A DNA stretch of 32,911 nt from Corallococcus exercitus (GTDB lineage Bacteria; Myxococcota; Myxococcia; Myxococcales; Myxococcaceae), in NCBI RefSeq assembly GCF_003611585.1, contig NZ_RAVW01000046.1:1-32911 (forward strand), given 5' to 3'. Shown in pieces: positions 1 to 8,711 of this stretch. Position 1 is the stretch's first letter. Each line of letters opens with the position of its first letter. Made by a program: the position numbers and the translations under genes. The notes under the pieces were generated by a model. That model did not search any database and was not told where the DNA came from. It saw only the letters and a list, made by a program, of their open reading frames with translations.

Positions 1-19
1 AGATGGGTATAAGAGACAG
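1..19. other. Residual Tn5/Nextera adapter (mosaic end)
   Basis: The bases AGATGGGTATAAGAGACAG match the 19-bp Nextera/Tn5 mosaic end (AGATGTGTATAAGAGACAG) at 18 of 19 positions; the only difference is at base 6. A library adapter at the extreme edge of an assembled sequence is the simple explanation. These bases should not be read as genomic, and the in-frame ATG at position 3 should not be used as a start for the first gene. Confidence 0.9.
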
Positions 20-56
20 TCCCACGTCCCGGGCCCACCCTGGCAGGCTGGGGCGC

Positions 57-872
57 ATGACGGACCTCATCCTCACGGGCGCCTCACGCGGAATTGGCCA
101 TGCCCTGGCCCTGGCATTGGCGCCGATTCAAAACCAGAGGCTCCTGCTCGTGGCTCGCGACGCAGGCCGGCTCCAGGCGCTGGCGGCGGACGTCGAGCGA
201 CTTGGAGGCCACGCGCTCGCGGTGTCTGGGGACCTGGGGACGGTGGAGGGGGCGCGGAAGCTGGGGGAGCGCCTGGCGGAGCTCGTCACGCCGGGGGCGA
301 CGCTGGTGCACAACGCGGGGCTGTGGCCTTCGGAGCGGGTGCTCAACGCGGACGGGTTGGAGACGTCGTTCGTCACCAACCACCTGGGGCCGCTGGTGAT
401 GCAGCGCTCGCTGCTGGAGGCCGGCCGGCTGCGGCGCATCCTGGTGGTGAGCGGAGGCCTCCTCGTCATGGGCCGCTTCGATGCCGCGCGCACGCCCACG
501 GGCGAGGACTTCTCCGGCCTCCGCACCTACTGCAACACCAAGCTGTGCTTCGCGCTGGCCATGCGCGACGTCGCCGCCGCGCACCCGGAGGTGGACGTGG
601 TGGTGCTCCATCCGGGCGTGGTGCGCACGGACCTGGCCGCGCGGCCGGGGCTCGTGGGCTGGCTGCTGTCCCAGGTGAAGCGCGCCTGGGAGCGCCCGGA
701 GGTCTGCGCCGCGCGGCTGGTGCGCATCCTCCAGCGGGAGCGCTGGTCCCCTCCGGGGGACGCCCGCTGGCTGATGGAAGAAGCCGAGCGGCCATGGCCC
801 GCTGTCACGGAGAACGCGGCCACGCGGCAGGCCCTGCGCGACACCACCGCGCGGCTGCTCGCGGCGCGCTGA
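57..872 (+). CDS. Short-chain dehydrogenase/reductase (SDR)
   Basis: A 271-residue cytosolic NAD(P)-dependent oxidoreductase of the classical SDR family; the substrate is unknown. Visible motifs are the N-terminal Rossmann glycine motif TGASRGIG (residues 7-14), NAG at 86-88, the catalytic Ser in VVSGG (S132), and the YxxxK pair Y158/K162. The C-terminal half (HPGVVRTDLA, then a variable tail) resembles the retinol dehydrogenase/WW-oxidoreductase-like subgroup. That subgroup does not predict a bacterial substrate. I chose the ATG at 57 because the Rossmann strand begins directly after it, and because the ATG at 3 lies inside adapter sequence. No strong Shine-Dalgarno is seen. An 86-base gap separates it from the downstream ATPase on the same strand. 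The fold is certain; the role is not. Confidence 0.85.
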   Translation: MTDLILTGASRGIGHALALALAPIQNQRLLLVARDAGRLQALAADVERLGGHALAVSGDLGTVEGARKLGERLAELVTPGATLVHNAGLWPSERVLNADGLETSFVTNHLGPLVMQRSLLEAGRLRRILVVSGGLLVMGRFDAARTPTGEDFSGLRTYCNTKLCFALAMRDVAAAHPEVDVVVLHPGVVRTDLAARPGLVGWLLSQVKRAWERPEVCAARLVRILQRERWSPPGDARWLMEEAERPWPAVTENAATRQALRDTTARLLAAR

Positions 873-958
873 CGGTCGGCCCTGCCCGTGGAGGCCTGTC
901 CCCTTCTCGGGCCCCTTCCGCGTGAGGGCGTGGCCAGCTTCCCCGTGGGAGGCACGCC

Positions 959-3739
959 ATGCAGGAGCGGTCACGTCCCAGCAAGCAGAACGGCCTTCGT
1001 GCCCCCGACGCGCCTTCCGTGCCGTGGCATGCGCTGCCCCCGGAGACCGTGCTGGAGCGGCTCTCCAGCGCGCCCCAGGGACTGACGGAGGAGGCGGCCC
1101 GGGAGCGGCTCGCGCGCCAGGGTCCCAACGTGCTGGAGCGCTCGCGGCCGGAGAGCGCGTGGAAGTTGCTGTGGCGGCAGATCGACAGCCCGCTCATCTG
1201 GGTCCTCATCGCTTCGGCGGGCCTGGCCATCCTGCTGGGCAAGGTGACGGATGGGCTCGTGGTGGCCGCCGTCGTGGTCCTCAACACCGTCATCGGCTTC
1301 GTGCAGGAGTACCGCGCGGGCCGCGCCATCGAGGCGCTGAACCACATGGTGCCGGAGACCGCCCACGTCCTGCGGGACGGGCACCCCGTGGCGCGGCCCG
1401 CCGCGGAGCTCGTCCCCGGTGACGTGGTGCAGCTCGCGTCCGGCGACCGCGTGCCCGCGGACCTGCGCCTGCTGCGCTCCCGCAACTTCCAGGTGGAGGA
1501 GGCCGCGCTCACCGGCGAATCCGTCCCCTCCAGCAAGCACGTCGCGGCCGTCGCCGGGGACGCGGAGCTGGGAGACCGGGCGAGCCTCGCCTTCGGCGGC
1601 ACGCTGGTGACCTCCGGCACCGCCACCGCCGTCGTCGTCGCCACGGGCAGCGCCACGGAGCTGGGCCGCATCTCGCATCTCATGGAGCAGGCCGCGGACC
1701 TGAGCACGCCGCTCACGCGCGAGCTGGCCCGGCTGGGCCGCGTCATCTCGGCCGGCATCGTCGTGCTGTCCGCCGTGCTGCTGGGGGTGGGGATGTTCCG
1801 GGGCTACGCCTTCAGCGACGCCGTGCTGGTGGCCATCACCCTGGCGGTGGCCGCCATCCCGGAGGGCCTGCCCGCCATCGTCACCATCGCCCTGGCCATC
1901 GGCGTGCAACGCATGGCGGCCCGCCGCGCCGTCATCCGCAAGCTGCCCGCCGTGGAGACCCTGGGCAGCACCACCGTCATCTGCACCGACAAGACCGGCA
2001 CCCTCACCCGCAACGAGATGACCGTGCAGGCGCTGTGGACCTGGCGCGGGCACTACGCGCTCACCGGCGTGGGCCACACCCCCGAAGGACAGCTCCTGCG
2101 CAACGGGCGTCCCGTGGAGGAGCTGCCCGGAGACGTGCACGCGCTGCTGCTCGCGGGCGTGCTCTGCAACGAGGCCGACCTCCAGCCGCGCGAGGGACGC
2201 TGGGGCATGACGGGCGACCCCACGGAGGGCGCGCTGCTCTTCGCCGCGAAGAAGGTGGGCCTGGGCGTGACGGAGCCGCGTGAGCGTCATCCCCGCCTGG
2301 ACGCCATCCCCTTCGAGTCCGAACACCAGTTCATGGCCACCCTCAACGCGGACGGCCCGGAGGGGCACGAGCTGTTCCTGAAGGGCGCTCCGGAGGTGGT
2401 GCTGCGCCGCTGCGGACCGGGGACGGACCGGGACGCCGTGTTGACGGAGGTGGAGCGCATGGCGCGGCAGGGGCTGCGCGTGCTCGCCTTCGCGCGCAAG
2501 GGCATGCCCCGGGCGGACGCGCTGCGGCCCCACGACGTGGAGGATGGCTTCACGCTGCTGGGCCTGCAGGGGATGATCGACCCGCCCCGCGAGGAGGCCG
2601 TGGCCTCCGTGAAGGGCTGCCACGCCGCCGGCATCCAGGTGAAGATGATGACCGGCGACCACCTGGGCACGGCGGAGGCCATCGGGCTCCAGCTGGGCAT
2701 CCACTCCCCGGCACACCCCGGCCTCACCGGCGCGCACCTGGCCTGCATGAGCGACGCGGAGCTGGCCCAGGCGGTGAAGGACACGGACGTGTTCGCGCGC
2801 CTGGCCCCCGAGCACAAGCTGCGCCTGGTGCGCGCGCTCCAGGCGCAGGGGCACGTGGTGGCCATGACAGGCGACGGCGTCAACGACGCGCCCTCGCTCA
2901 AGCAGGCGAACATCGGCGTGGCCATGGGCATCACCGGCACGGCGGTGTCCCGCGAGGCCGCGGACCTGGTGCTGACGGACGACAACTTCGCCACCATCGT
3001 CGCCGCCGTGGAGGAGGGCCGCCGCGTCTACGACAACCTCGTCAAGTCGCTCGCGTTCGTGCTGCCCACCAACCTGGGCCTCGCCCTCATCCTCATGCTG
3101 GGCGTGACCTTCTTCCCCCTCCAGGAGGCCAACGGCGTGCGCGAGCCGCTGCTGGCCATGCGCCCCACGCAGCTGTTGTGGATCAACCTGGTGGCCACCG
3201 TCACGCTGGCGCTGCCGCTGGCCTTCGAGGCGAAGGAGCGCCACGTCATGCGCCGTCCGCCGCGCGCGCCGGACACGCCCGTCCTCAGCCACTTCGTGGT
3301 GATGCGCACGGGACTGGTCGCCTTGCTGATGGCGGCGGGCGCCATTGGCCTGTTCCTCTGGGAGCTCGCGCGCCAGGGCGGCATCCGCGCGGCCCCCACC
3401 GACCTGGCCCTGGCCGAGGCGCGCACCATGGCCGTCAACACCGTGGTCAGCTTTCAGATCTTCTACCTGTGGCTGTGCCGCACGCTGACCGGCTCCACGC
3501 GCGAGGTGGGCTTCACCAGCAACCGCACCGTCTTCCTGGGCATCGCGGCGCTGGTGCTGCTCCAGGCCGCCTTCATGTACGTGCCCTTCTTCCAGCGCCT
3601 CTTCGGCTCCGCGCCGCTGTCGCTGGGGGACATCGCGCGGTCGGTGCTGGTGGGCGCCTGCGTGCTGCCCATCGTGGGCCTGGAGAAGTGGCTGCGCTCA
3701 CGGCGGCAGGAAGCGGGACGGAGCGTGGGCGCCACCTGA
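959..3739 (+). CDS. P-type cation-transporting ATPase, CtpF/PacL-like (P2-type)
   Basis: A 926-residue inner-membrane pump. It has an N-terminal cation-ATPase domain (about residues 22-90), the actuator motif TGES (185-188), PEGLP in M4, the phosphorylation motif DKTGTLT (phospho-Asp D344) and the hinge TGDGVND (637-643). A six-helix C-terminal membrane block completes the usual ten-helix layout. M4 PEGLP places it in the P2 group (Ca2+/Mn2+/Na+ pumps). M6 reads NLVATVTLALPLAFE instead of the SERCA/PacL NLVTDGLPA, as in mycobacterial CtpF-type pumps. I therefore infer an alkali or divalent cation export role and cannot assign the ion. A GGGAGG sequence lies 6 bases before the ATG. The 3' end faces the trehalose synthase gene across 28 bases. 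CtpF-like pumps are hypoxia-regulated in mycobacteria, which fits the USP-rich surroundings. Confidence 0.92.
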   Translation: MQERSRPSKQNGLRAPDAPSVPWHALPPETVLERLSSAPQGLTEEAARERLARQGPNVLERSRPESAWKLLWRQIDSPLIWVLIASAGLAILLGKVTDGLVVAAVVVLNTVIGFVQEYRAGRAIEALNHMVPETAHVLRDGHPVARPAAELVPGDVVQLASGDRVPADLRLLRSRNFQVEEAALTGESVPSSKHVAAVAGDAELGDRASLAFGGTLVTSGTATAVVVATGSATELGRISHLMEQAADLSTPLTRELARLGRVISAGIVVLSAVLLGVGMFRGYAFSDAVLVAITLAVAAIPEGLPAIVTIALAIGVQRMAARRAVIRKLPAVETLGSTTVICTDKTGTLTRNEMTVQALWTWRGHYALTGVGHTPEGQLLRNGRPVEELPGDVHALLLAGVLCNEADLQPREGRWGMTGDPTEGALLFAAKKVGLGVTEPRERHPRLDAIPFESEHQFMATLNADGPEGHELFLKGAPEVVLRRCGPGTDRDAVLTEVERMARQGLRVLAFARKGMPRADALRPHDVEDGFTLLGLQGMIDPPREEAVASVKGCHAAGIQVKMMTGDHLGTAEAIGLQLGIHSPAHPGLTGAHLACMSDAELAQAVKDTDVFARLAPEHKLRLVRALQAQGHVVAMTGDGVNDAPSLKQANIGVAMGITGTAVSREAADLVLTDDNFATIVAAVEEGRRVYDNLVKSLAFVLPTNLGLALILMLGVTFFPLQEANGVREPLLAMRPTQLLWINLVATVTLALPLAFEAKERHVMRRPPRAPDTPVLSHFVVMRTGLVALLMAAGAIGLFLWELARQGGIRAAPTDLALAEARTMAVNTVVSFQIFYLWLCRTLTGSTREVGFTSNRTVFLGIAALVLLQAAFMYVPFFQRLFGSAPLSLGDIARSVLVGACVLPIVGLEKWLRSRRQEAGRSVGAT

Positions 3740-3767
3740 AGGAAGGAGTCTGGCCCCCGCGCCCGCG

Positions 3768-5225
3768 TCAAGGACTCCGCTGCGCGCGCGAGTCCAGCTG
3801 CTCGAGCAGGGCCACCAGGTCCGAGAGGTGGCGCACGGCGGTGTAGTGGACGCGCACGTGCTCGTGGGCCTGGGTCCCCAGGCGGGCCGCCAGGACGGGC
3901 TCCTCCAGGAGCCTGCGCACGCAGGCGGCGAACGCCGGCAGGTCCCCGGGGTCGCGCACGAGCAGGCCATCCACCTCGTGACGCACCTGGTCCTGGAGGC
4001 CGCCCACCGCGCTGGCCACCACGGGACGGGCCTTCCACATGGCCTCCGTGACGGTGAGCCCGAAGCCCTCCCGCAGGCTCTTCTGCACCACCACCGCCGC
4101 GTGACGCTGGAGCGCGTTGACGATGGCGGCGTTCTCCTCCGGGTCCACCATGGGCAGGCTGGCCAGGTGCACGCGCTGCCGCAGGAAGCGCGGCTGCTCG
4201 CGCCATACGGAGATGACGTTCTCCAGCGTCGCCGCCGCCTCTGGATCATCCGCGACGGACAGCACCGAAGGCCCGGCCAGGACCAGGTCCGCGCGCAGGT
4301 CGGGCGACTCCCGCAGGAGCAGCGCGAAGCCCCGCAGCACGCCCACCGGATCCTTCAGCGGGTCCCAGCGGGAGACCTGCACCACCAGCGGGGCCCCGGG
4401 GGCGGGCGCCGAGCCCAGCCGGACGATGTCCGCCCCCCGTGACACGCGGGCCGGGACCCCATCCGTCCGGGTGAAGACGGGCTCGGGGGCCTCCGGCGCC
4501 AGCGCCACGAGCCCGGTGTGGCCCAGGATGGCGCTCGCGACCTCCGGCGCCATGGGCTGGTTCTTCACCGCGAAGATGTCGATGGAGGGCGGGATGACGA
4601 CGGAGCGGTCCGCGAGCAGCGGCGGCACGTAGGCGGCCCGGGAGAAGACCGCGAGCCGCGCGGCGGACAGCCCCGGCGCGAGGAACGCCCACGCCCGCGC
4701 CACCTCCTCATCCGGCGTGTCACACCCGATGTGGCAGCGCCAGATCACGCGCGCGCCCGCCGCCGCGAGCGTCGGGGCCAGGCCCGCGGTCTGCGGGTCG
4801 TGCAGCAGCACCACGTCCCCCGGCCGCACCAGGACGAGCAGCTCCTCCGCGTTGTCGCGGAGCACCTCGTCGTAGCAGGCGCGCTCGGAGGGCCCCAGGG
4901 GCGAGCCGTCTCCCCGCGAGCCATGCAGCGCGTGGTGCAGCCGCTTGGTGATGCGGAAGAAGGCGGGCGTGCCCTGCACCACCATCCAGCGCGTGTCCAC
5001 GCCCGCCCCGCGCGCGTAGGCGAGCATCCGGGGCAGCAGCTCCGCCACGCCGCCGCCCCGGGCCGTGGAGTTCACGTTCCAGAAGGTGTGGCCCGCCAGC
5101 TGGTCCCGGGCCTGCTCCGCGTTGGCCTGGAGCGCCGCCCACTCCGCCCCCGTGAGCGCCGGCTGGAAGCACGCCAGCGAGCGGGCCTGCACGTGGACCT
5201 CGAAGGGCTTCAGCATGGAGACCAT
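3768..5225 (-). CDS. treT: TreT-type trehalose synthase (GT4 glycosyltransferase)
   Basis: A 485-residue cytosolic glycosyltransferase that resembles Thermococcus TreT across its length. Shared landmarks are NSTARGGGVAEL near the N-terminus, DTRWMVVQGTPAFFRITKRLH, LHDPQ, RCHIG, PPSID, QVSRWDPLKDP, and the GT4 donor-site EGFGLTVTEAMW with its E-x7-E pair. TreT enzymes make trehalose from NDP-glucose and glucose, so the product is probably a compatible solute or carbon store under stress. A related NDP-sugar transferase role is possible. The ATG at 5225 shares its A with the last base of the upstream USP stop (TGATG), which indicates translational coupling. A second in-frame ATG lies at 5216. 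There is no signal peptide. It is the last gene of the acetyl-CoA hydrolase-USP-TreT run. Confidence 0.85.
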   Translation of the reverse strand: MVSMLKPFEVHVQARSLACFQPALTGAEWAALQANAEQARDQLAGHTFWNVNSTARGGGVAELLPRMLAYARGAGVDTRWMVVQGTPAFFRITKRLHHALHGSRGDGSPLGPSERACYDEVLRDNAEELLVLVRPGDVVLLHDPQTAGLAPTLAAAGARVIWRCHIGCDTPDEEVARAWAFLAPGLSAARLAVFSRAAYVPPLLADRSVVIPPSIDIFAVKNQPMAPEVASAILGHTGLVALAPEAPEPVFTRTDGVPARVSRGADIVRLGSAPAPGAPLVVQVSRWDPLKDPVGVLRGFALLLRESPDLRADLVLAGPSVLSVADDPEAAATLENVISVWREQPRFLRQRVHLASLPMVDPEENAAIVNALQRHAAVVVQKSLREGFGLTVTEAMWKARPVVASAVGGLQDQVRHEVDGLLVRDPGDLPAFAACVRRLLEEPVLAARLGTQAHEHVRVHYTAVRHLSDLVALLEQLDSRAQRSP

Positions 5226-6589
5226 CACGGCAGCGCGGGGTGTTTGACCACCAGCACCGGCCGGCGGCTGCGGGCCACCACCTCCTGGGCCACGGACCCC
5301 AGCACCGCGCGGCGCACGCCCGTCCGGCCGTGGGAGCCCAGGCAGACGATGTCCGCGCCGTACCGCTCCGCCGCCTGGCAGAGCGCCTGCGCGGCCTGGA
5401 TCCCCGACAGCAGCTCCACCCGGACGGTGACGCCCCGGCGCTCCGCGTCGCCGGGGACCAGGGCCTCCAGCTCGCGCCGCACCTCGGCCTCGTCCCCCAT
5501 GTCGCCCAGGGTCACCGCGGGCCAGAAGTCCGCGTAGACGATGGGGAGCGGGGACTCGATGACGTGCGCGAGGATGAGTTCCCCGCCCCGGGGCAGGAGC
5601 GACAGGGCATGGGGGATGGCCAGGTTCGCCAGCGGCGAGAAGTCCGTCGAGACGAGGACGCGCTGGATGGACGGGATGTCCATGGCCGCCGGGGCCTCGC
5701 GCGGGCCCTCGACCGGCACGCACGCGACCGCCGCCACCGGCGCGACCTGGAGCGAGGGCAGCGAGACGGAGCCATGCCGCATGCGCCGCATCCCCCGGCG
5801 CTGGTGGGTGCCCAGCAGCAGCAGGTCCGCCTTCGCCTCCTGCGCGAGCGTGCCCAGCGGCTCCACGACGCTTCCATATCCCAGCGCCATCCGGAGCTCC
5901 GCGCGAGGCTCCCCGATGCGCTCCAGGCGCTCGCGCAGGTCCCGCTCCAGGATGGACTCGATGCCCGGCGTCCCCCCGCTCGCGCGGTACAGCCCGAGCC
6001 GCCCGTACTCCGTGGCGGGGTTGTAGACGTGGGCGACCGTGAGCTCGATGGGCCCCGCCCGGCGCAGCTCCGGAAGCCAGCGCAGCGCGACCTCCGCGCT
6101 GTGGGAGAAGTCGTCCCCCACGGTGACCCGCAGGGGGCGCTGGCCCTGACACCATTCGAGGAAGGGCGCGGCCAGGCGCACCATGAGGAACGGGCAGTGC
6201 GCGGCCTGCGCGACGCGCGCCGGGACGCTGCCCAGCCGCCAGCGCTTCTCCGACCGCCAGCCCAGGGCCGCCGTGACAATCATCCGCGCCCGCAGCTGCC
6301 CGGCGTGCGCGACGAGCACCTCGTCCGGAATGCCCAGCAGCACCCGCGGCTCCACGGTGAGGCCCTCGCCGCGCAACGTCGCGGCCTCGGCTTCGAGCCG
6401 CTGCTCGAGGTCGGAGATGGCGCTGCCGCGCTCCGCCGGCCAGTCACGCCGGAGCATCCCGGGCTCCGTGACGTGCACGAGCGACAACGTCACGCCCGTC
6501 TTCCTCGCGAGGGCGGCCGCGACGCGGACCGCCTCCTGGGAATGCTCCGAGAAATCGGTCCCGACGACGATGGCCATGCCCGCCCCCAT
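5225..6589 (-). CDS. Universal stress protein with three tandem USP domains
   Basis: About 454 residues built from three consecutive USP (UspA-fold) units: roughly 5-145 (starts MAIVVGTDFSEHS), 155-300 (LRVTVGDDFSHSAEVAL) and 312-450 (IQRVLVSTDFSPLANLAI). Only the last unit carries a full ATP-loop G-x2-G-x9-G-S pattern (GSHGRTGVRRAVLGS). The second has a partial form (GTHQRRGM...HGS) and the first is degenerate. Most bacterial USPs are one- or two-domain proteins, so a triple is unusual. I chose the ATG at 6589 because GAGG sits 6 bases upstream; ATG 6577, four codons in, is equally conserved-looking and has only a G-run before it. The SD lies in the arm of a strong inverted repeat. The stop overlaps the treT start. 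The role is an adenine-nucleotide-sensing or stress-adaptation protein, not an enzyme. Confidence 0.9.
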   Translation of the reverse strand: MGAGMAIVVGTDFSEHSQEAVRVAAALARKTGVTLSLVHVTEPGMLRRDWPAERGSAISDLEQRLEAEAATLRGEGLTVEPRVLLGIPDEVLVAHAGQLRARMIVTAALGWRSEKRWRLGSVPARVAQAAHCPFLMVRLAAPFLEWCQGQRPLRVTVGDDFSHSAEVALRWLPELRRAGPIELTVAHVYNPATEYGRLGLYRASGGTPGIESILERDLRERLERIGEPRAELRMALGYGSVVEPLGTLAQEAKADLLLLGTHQRRGMRRMRHGSVSLPSLQVAPVAAVACVPVEGPREAPAAMDIPSIQRVLVSTDFSPLANLAIPHALSLLPRGGELILAHVIESPLPIVYADFWPAVTLGDMGDEAEVRRELEALVPGDAERRGVTVRVELLSGIQAAQALCQAAERYGADIVCLGSHGRTGVRRAVLGSVAQEVVARSRRPVLVVKHPALP

Positions 6590-6591
6590 CC

Positions 6592-6628
6592 GGGGCCTCG
6601 CACTCCGGGCTTCGCGAAACGAGGCCCC
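6592..6628 (-). promoter_or_regulatory. Leader hairpin covering the USP ribosome binding site
   Basis: The arms GGGGCCTCG (6592-6600 on +) and CGAGGCCCC (6620-6628) are perfect 9-bp complements with a 19-base loop that contains the 8-bp palindrome TTCGCGAA (6611-6618). On the mRNA, the 3' arm includes the GAGG Shine-Dalgarno and ends 2 bases before the ATG at 6589. The fold would therefore mask initiation. The complementarity is seen directly; a regulatory role is inferred. Confidence 0.45.
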
Positions 6629-6716
6629 CTGTGCGGAACGTTGGAGCCGGGCCTCGCGGGTGCAAGGGGCCGGACGGGGAGGGGCAGGCGCGAGGGCGCG
6701 GGGCTTGCGCGCACCC

Positions 6717-8621
6717 TCATCCCGGGGAGGGCGCCGCGTCGCGGGCACGCCCGGCTTCGGCGGCGCCGGGCGCCACGGGGAAGAGGAGCTCCAGGTGATA
6801 CACGCCGTCCTCGCGGCGGGTGCGCACGGGCAGGCCGCTTTCGTGGAAGACGTTCAGCATGGAGGCGTTCGTCACCAGCACGTCCGCCTGGAAGCCGGGG
6901 ATGCCCCGGGCCATGGCGGCCTCGCGGATGCGCCGCATCAGCAGCGTGCCCACGCCCCGCCCCTGCCAGTCGTCCCGAACCACGAAGGCCACATCCCCCA
7001 GGCGCGTGGCGGGGTCCACGACGTAGTGCACCTCGCCCACCACCTCGTCCGTGCCCGGGGGGCACGCGACCAGCGCCATGGCGTGCTCGTAGTCCAGGTC
7101 CACCAGCCGTTGGATCTCCTCGTGCGGGTACGCCTTCCTGAACCCCATGAAGCGCCGGTAGCAGCTGTCTCCGGACAGGCCGTACAGCAGGTCCTGCAGG
7201 GCGCGCTCGTCGGTGACGCGGGCGGGACGGATGACCAGCGCGTCGTGGGACAGCGTGTGCTCCAGCCGCTCCTCCGCCCAGGGGTAGCGCGCGCGGGGCA
7301 CCACCTGGTCGGGCAGCACCCAGCGGCGTGCCTTGGCCGCGGCCAGCAACTCCGCCCGGAAGTCCGGGTGGGCGATGGCGACGAGCGCGAGCGCGCGCTC
7401 GCGGATGCTCTTGCCCCAGAGGTCCGCGACGCCGAACTCCGTCACCACGAAGTGCACGTCGCCCCGGCTCGTCACGACGCCGGTGTCGGGCGCCAGCGCC
7501 CCCTGGATGCGGCTCACCGTCCCGCCCTTCGCCGTGGAGGGCAGCGCGATGATGGCCCGCCCGCCGGGGCTCTGGTTCGCGCCCCGGATGAAGTCCACCT
7601 GCCCGCCGATGCCGGAGTAGAAGCAGCCGCCCAGCGTGTCCGCCGCCACCTGGCCGGTGAGGTCCACCGCCAGGGCGGCGTTGATGGCGACCATGCGCGC
7701 GTTGCGCGCCACCACCGCGGGCGCGTTGGTGTCGTCGCTCGGGCGCATCTCGATGGCGGGGTGGTCATGCGCCCAGGCGTAGAGCCGCTGGCTGCCCATG
7801 ATGAACGACGTCACGAGCTTGCCCGGCAGCCACGTCTTCCGCTTCCCGGTGATGACGCCCGCCTCCACCAGGTCCATGACGCCGTCGGAGAGCATCTCCG
7901 TGTGGAGGCCCAGGTCGTGGTGGTGCGCCAGCGCCGCCAGGACCGCGTCGGGAATCCTGCCGATGCCCGACTGCACCGTGGCGCCGTCCGGGATGAGCCG
8001 GGCCACGTGCGCGCCGATGCTCCGGGACACCTCGTCGGGCGGCCCGGGGTGGACCTCCAGCAGGGGGCGCTCCACCGGCACCAGGTGGTGGATGCGGCGC
8101 ACGTCCAGGAACGAGTCCCCGTGGGTGCGCGGCATGTCCGGGTTGACCTCCGCGATGACGAGCGAGGCCGCGTCCACCGCGGCGCGCACGATGTCCACGG
8201 AGACGCCCAGGCTGACGTAGCCGTGGGCATCCGGAGGGCTGACCTGGATGAGCGCCACGTCGATGCGGATCCGCCGGCTCCGGATGAGCTCCGGGATGTC
8301 TGAAAGGAACACCGGCATGAAGTCCGCGCGCCCCTCCTGCACGGCCTGACGCACGTTGGGCCCGATGAAGAAGGCGACGTGGCGGAAGCGCCCGGCCTGC
8401 GCGGGCTCCACGTAGGGCGCGGGCCCCAGCGTCAGCAGGTGCACCACCTCGTTGTCCGCCAGGAAGGGGCCGCGCTCCACCAGGGCCCGCACCAGCGTCA
8501 CCGGCTCCGCCGCGCCCGAGCCGATGAGGATGCGCCTTCCGGGCTGGACGTGGAGCAGGGCCTCCTCGGCCGTCCTCACCCGGTCCGCGTGGCGTTGGGT
8601 CCAGTCCTGTCGCGCGTGCAT
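6717..8621 (-). CDS. Acetyl-CoA hydrolase/transferase fused to a GNAT acetyltransferase domain
   Basis: 634 residues in two parts. Residues 1 to about 450 are a family I CoA-transferase/acetyl-CoA hydrolase, with the CoA-loop sequence SGIGGQVDF (GGQ at 339-341) and TEFGVADLWGKSIRERA near the end. Residues about 464-620 are a GNAT domain, with the acetyl-CoA-binding VRDDWQGRGVGTLL (QGRGVG at about 553). The first half interconverts acetate (or a short acyl acid) and acetyl-CoA. The GNAT half would acetylate an amine or lysine, or may only bind acetyl-CoA. Fusions of this kind occur in Geobacter and myxobacteria under combined names. A GGAGG lies just before the ATG at 8621. It is divergent from PEP synthase, which suggests joint control of acetate and pyruvate flux, and 127 bases upstream of the USP in the same direction. 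Confidence 0.9.
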   Translation of the reverse strand: MHARQDWTQRHADRVRTAEEALLHVQPGRRILIGSGAAEPVTLVRALVERGPFLADNEVVHLLTLGPAPYVEPAQAGRFRHVAFFIGPNVRQAVQEGRADFMPVFLSDIPELIRSRRIRIDVALIQVSPPDAHGYVSLGVSVDIVRAAVDAASLVIAEVNPDMPRTHGDSFLDVRRIHHLVPVERPLLEVHPGPPDEVSRSIGAHVARLIPDGATVQSGIGRIPDAVLAALAHHHDLGLHTEMLSDGVMDLVEAGVITGKRKTWLPGKLVTSFIMGSQRLYAWAHDHPAIEMRPSDDTNAPAVVARNARMVAINAALAVDLTGQVAADTLGGCFYSGIGGQVDFIRGANQSPGGRAIIALPSTAKGGTVSRIQGALAPDTGVVTSRGDVHFVVTEFGVADLWGKSIRERALALVAIAHPDFRAELLAAAKARRWVLPDQVVPRARYPWAEERLEHTLSHDALVIRPARVTDERALQDLLYGLSGDSCYRRFMGFRKAYPHEEIQRLVDLDYEHAMALVACPPGTDEVVGEVHYVVDPATRLGDVAFVVRDDWQGRGVGTLLMRRIREAAMARGIPGFQADVLVTNASMLNVFHESGLPVRTRREDGVYHLELLFPVAPGAAEAGRARDAAPSPG

Positions 8622-8711
8622 ACCCCTCCGGATAAGCACGAGGCGCTCCACTCGCGGACCGACGGCGGATGAAGCGCCGGCCCCAGGGCCCGCCGCCAGC
8701 AGGAGCCCAGG

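Noticed and set aside
3-56. N-terminal extension of the SDR from the ATG at 3
   Set aside because: The first residues would be encoded by adapter sequence, and SDR proteins begin directly before the TGASRGIG strand.
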